NCBI GenBank assembly: GCA_016793015.1
Contig: JAEUJD010000209.1
Coordinates: forward strand, 1 to 43,143
Reading direction: 5' to 3'
Length of the DNA stretch: 43,143 nucleotides
Source of the DNA: Phycisphaerales bacterium
GTDB lineage: Bacteria > Planctomycetota > Phycisphaerae > Phycisphaerales > UBA1924
Shown: piece after piece, positions 41,440-43,143 of the stretch
Layout: each line of letters opens with the position of its first letter
Position numbering within the stretch: position 1 is the stretch's first letter
The notes under the pieces: model-generated
Told to the model about the DNA's origin: nothing
Database searches by the model: none
Seen by the model: the letters and a program-made list of their open reading frames with translations, nothing else
Translations under genes and position numbers: made by a program

Positions 41440-43143
41440 ATGCCACGCGGCACAATCGCGTTCAAGATCGCACAGGGTTCTGGTATCTCCCGGCTTCAGC
41501 CCACGGTTGCACGACTCATCTCCGCATCTCTCGCCCTGCTCATCGCCCCCGCGCTCGTGCCCGCTCAGAGCGCTCGCCCGAACTCCGCCCAGCCTCAGCC
41601 CCCAATCGTGCGCATTCCCAAGCCCGTCGGTGCACCCATGGCCGTCGCGGCTCCGAGTTCCGCACGCGATGCGATCGCGCTGGGCGAACGAGTCCGCAAA
41701 ACCCAGAAGCAGGCAGAGGTCATCCCCACACTTGTCATCGTCGCTGACGGAGCTTCCTATCTCGACGCCATTTCACGCTGGACCCCCGAGCTGCGTTTCC
41801 CCGTCCTCATCGACGATGGCAGCGTTCTAAGCGCCGACAACATCGCCCGCTTCATCCGCGCCTTCGAGCCCGTCGATGTCGTGCGCTATCAGGCCCCCGG
41901 CGCAGCGCCCGGTTCGTCCCCCGGCGCTGCCGCGATCGACCGCACACTCGCAAAAGTCTGGGGTGCCGAATCCACCGACATTGAAAAACTGAAAACTGCC
42001 TGGGCCGCGAAATCTCACGAGCCGCCGGGCATCGTCGTTGCCAACGAAAAGGATGGTGCATGGACCGCCGCGATCGCGCTCGCCGCCGCGCGAGGCCAAC
42101 CCCTCATCTGGATCGACGACACACAGGCACCCCGCGACCTGCACAAGTTCTGGGCCGCCGAAGAGGCCGCACAACTCGATAAATTCCTTCAGGACACATG
42201 CGCCAAATCCGGCCTCGCGTGGAGCAACCTCGGCGACACGCTCGACGCCGTCACGCTCTGCGGCTCGTTCCCGAACATCATCGAAGTCAATCCCAAGGAC
42301 ATGCGCGCCCTCACCGATCGCATCGGGCGCCTCCGCATCGATGGCCCCGGCCGCTGGGCCTGGACCGGCCAGATTTTCGGAAACCCATCCGAAGCCGCCT
42401 ACCGCGCCATGTGCCCGCTTTTCCTCTCCAGCGATGAGGCGTGGCTCTTCGACACCTATCCGAAGAGCCCCCCTTGGAGCGATTACAGCCTCGCGCAGTC
42501 GAAGGCCGCCCTCGCCGCCGCGTTCAAGACGCCCCTCACCGAGTCACCCGGCGCAAACGCCGCCATGTGGCGCGAAAAAACCCAGCGTCCGCTCGGCCCC
42601 GGCCTCATCTTTGTCAACAGCAAGGGCAACTCCGATTTCTTCGAACTCGAATCCGGCTACGGCTACTGCGGCGATCTTCCTCAACTTCTCAAGCCCGCCG
42701 CGCTGCACTTCATTCACTCGTGGTCGCTTCAGGCCCCCGGCTCGCGCGACACGCTCGGCGGCCGCTGGCTCGAGCGAGGCGTGTATCTCTACTACGGCTC
42801 GGTCAACGAGCCCACACTCTCCGCGTTCACGCCGTGCCCGCAGGTCGCCGAACTCCTGAGCAAGAACGCGGTCTTCTCCGGTGCCGCCCGCCGCGACGCC
42901 GGCCCCGCGTGGCGACTGACCGTTGTCGGCGATCCGCTCGCAACAGTCACGCCCGGAGCAGTCGGTGCAAAGTCAACGCAGCCGCTTGCCCTCGAAAGCA
43001 CCAAGCCGCTCAAAGCAGAAGCCGCCGAGCTTGCCCGCAAGGGCGACTTTGCCGCCGCCATCCGCGCGTTTGTGCTGGCCGGCGACGAAGAAATGGCCGT
43101 GAAACTCGCATCCGCGCTGCTCCGCGATCGGCCCGCCGCCGCG
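41440..43143 (+). CDS. Exported protein of unknown function (3' end outside the window)
   Basis: A frame of 568 codons open to the last base, so the C-terminus is missing. ATG at 41440 has a strong AAGGAGG ten bases upstream. Residues about 20-45 form a hydrophobic signal or anchor (LISASLALLIAPALVPAQ). The body alternates strands and helices: EVIPTLVIVADGASYLDAIS, PVLIDDGSVLSADNIARFI, PPGIVVANEKDGAWTAAIAL. Towards the end, ALHFIHSWSLQAPGS, GRWLERGVYLYYGSVNEPTL and LTVVGDPLATV recall the late part of caspase-like/gingipain-type (C25) domains, where a conserved GDP-x motif closes the fold. That is a weak, by-eye resemblance; no catalytic Cys-His pair is established. A helical, Ala-rich tail follows. 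Confidence 0.7.
   Translation, partial: MPRGTIAFKIAQGSGISRLQPTVARLISASLALLIAPALVPAQSARPNSAQPQPPIVRIPKPVGAPMAVAAPSSARDAIALGERVRKTQKQAEVIPTLVIVADGASYLDAISRWTPELRFPVLIDDGSVLSADNIARFIRAFEPVDVVRYQAPGAAPGSSPGAAAIDRTLAKVWGAESTDIEKLKTAWAAKSHEPPGIVVANEKDGAWTAAIALAAARGQPLIWIDDTQAPRDLHKFWAAEEAAQLDKFLQDTCAKSGLAWSNLGDTLDAVTLCGSFPNIIEVNPKDMRALTDRIGRLRIDGPGRWAWTGQIFGNPSEAAYRAMCPLFLSSDEAWLFDTYPKSPPWSDYSLAQSKAALAAAFKTPLTESPGANAAMWREKTQRPLGPGLIFVNSKGNSDFFELESGYGYCGDLPQLLKPAALHFIHSWSLQAPGSRDTLGGRWLERGVYLYYGSVNEPTLSAFTPCPQVAELLSKNAVFSGAARRDAGPAWRLTVVGDPLATVTPGAVGAKSTQPLALESTKPLKAEAAELARKGDFAAAIRAFVLAGDEEMAVKLASALLRDRPAAA

Overview
The window is GC-rich bacterial DNA, dense with genes, and is most simply read as chromosome of a planctomycete, probably a Phycisphaerae relative. 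I infer this from the protein families, not from a search. The pointers are a HYExAFE-type protein, a PSP1/RicT protein with a long Pro/Gly/Gln/Arg tail, a signal peptidase I with a very large insertion, several pseudopilin-like proteins, a peptidase S74 chaperone domain in a secreted protein, a paired KS/KS-like locus, frequent GTG/TTG starts and many starts without a Shine-Dalgarno.

Layout. 1-5308 (minus): start of an exported protein, S41 peptidase, pseudopilin, S74 surface protein, CPBP membrane protease. 5292-10051 (plus): trpC, a redoxin-fold lipoprotein/LolA-like fusion, hisS, a VOC dioxygenase-like gene and a coupled small gene. 10061-20460 (minus): lepB, PSP1/RicT, three small exported or membrane proteins, HYExAFE protein, MlaD, MlaF, a DUF4190-like membrane protein, a cysteine desulfurase and a TetR regulator. 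20577-22585: an AT-richer island of about 1.9 kb with two unrecognised genes, bounded by a 64-bp exact repeat of the 3' end of yidD. 22512-23714 (minus): yidD, rnpA and a membrane protein. 23883-29885 (plus): a KS-like gene with degraded catalytic residues, a GxxExxY protein, a fully catalytic FabF-like KS, a spacer with 21-bp repeats, and an Uup-like ABC-F ATPase. 29909-33673 (minus): two tandem pseudopilin-like paralogues, DUF1634 and TauE/SafE. 33797-37477: Tat-exported aldo/keto reductase (+), holA (-), MFS transporter (+). 37562-39659 (plus): tRNA-Ile(GAT), HPF, PtsN-type EIIA, HPr, a palindromic repeat element and a small gene. 39694-43143: trpE (-) and an exported protein (+) that runs off the window end.

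Working together: MlaF and MlaD form part of a lipid-transport system whose permease MlaE is not here. The two KS genes look like a catalytic/non-catalytic pair, in the manner of KS-alpha/chain-length factor. HPF, EIIA and HPr look like a regulatory (nitrogen-type) PTS linked to ribosome hibernation. rnpA and yidD keep their usual order. trpC and trpE are dispersed rather than in one trp operon.

The most unusual signals are non-coding. At least four intergenic spacers carry arrays whose sequences differ but which share a strict 7-bp period, two of them as facing inverted arrays and several abutting a start codon. A further spacer carries two different 21-bp (3 x 7) arrays. The yidD-flanked island is the clearest sign of acquired DNA.
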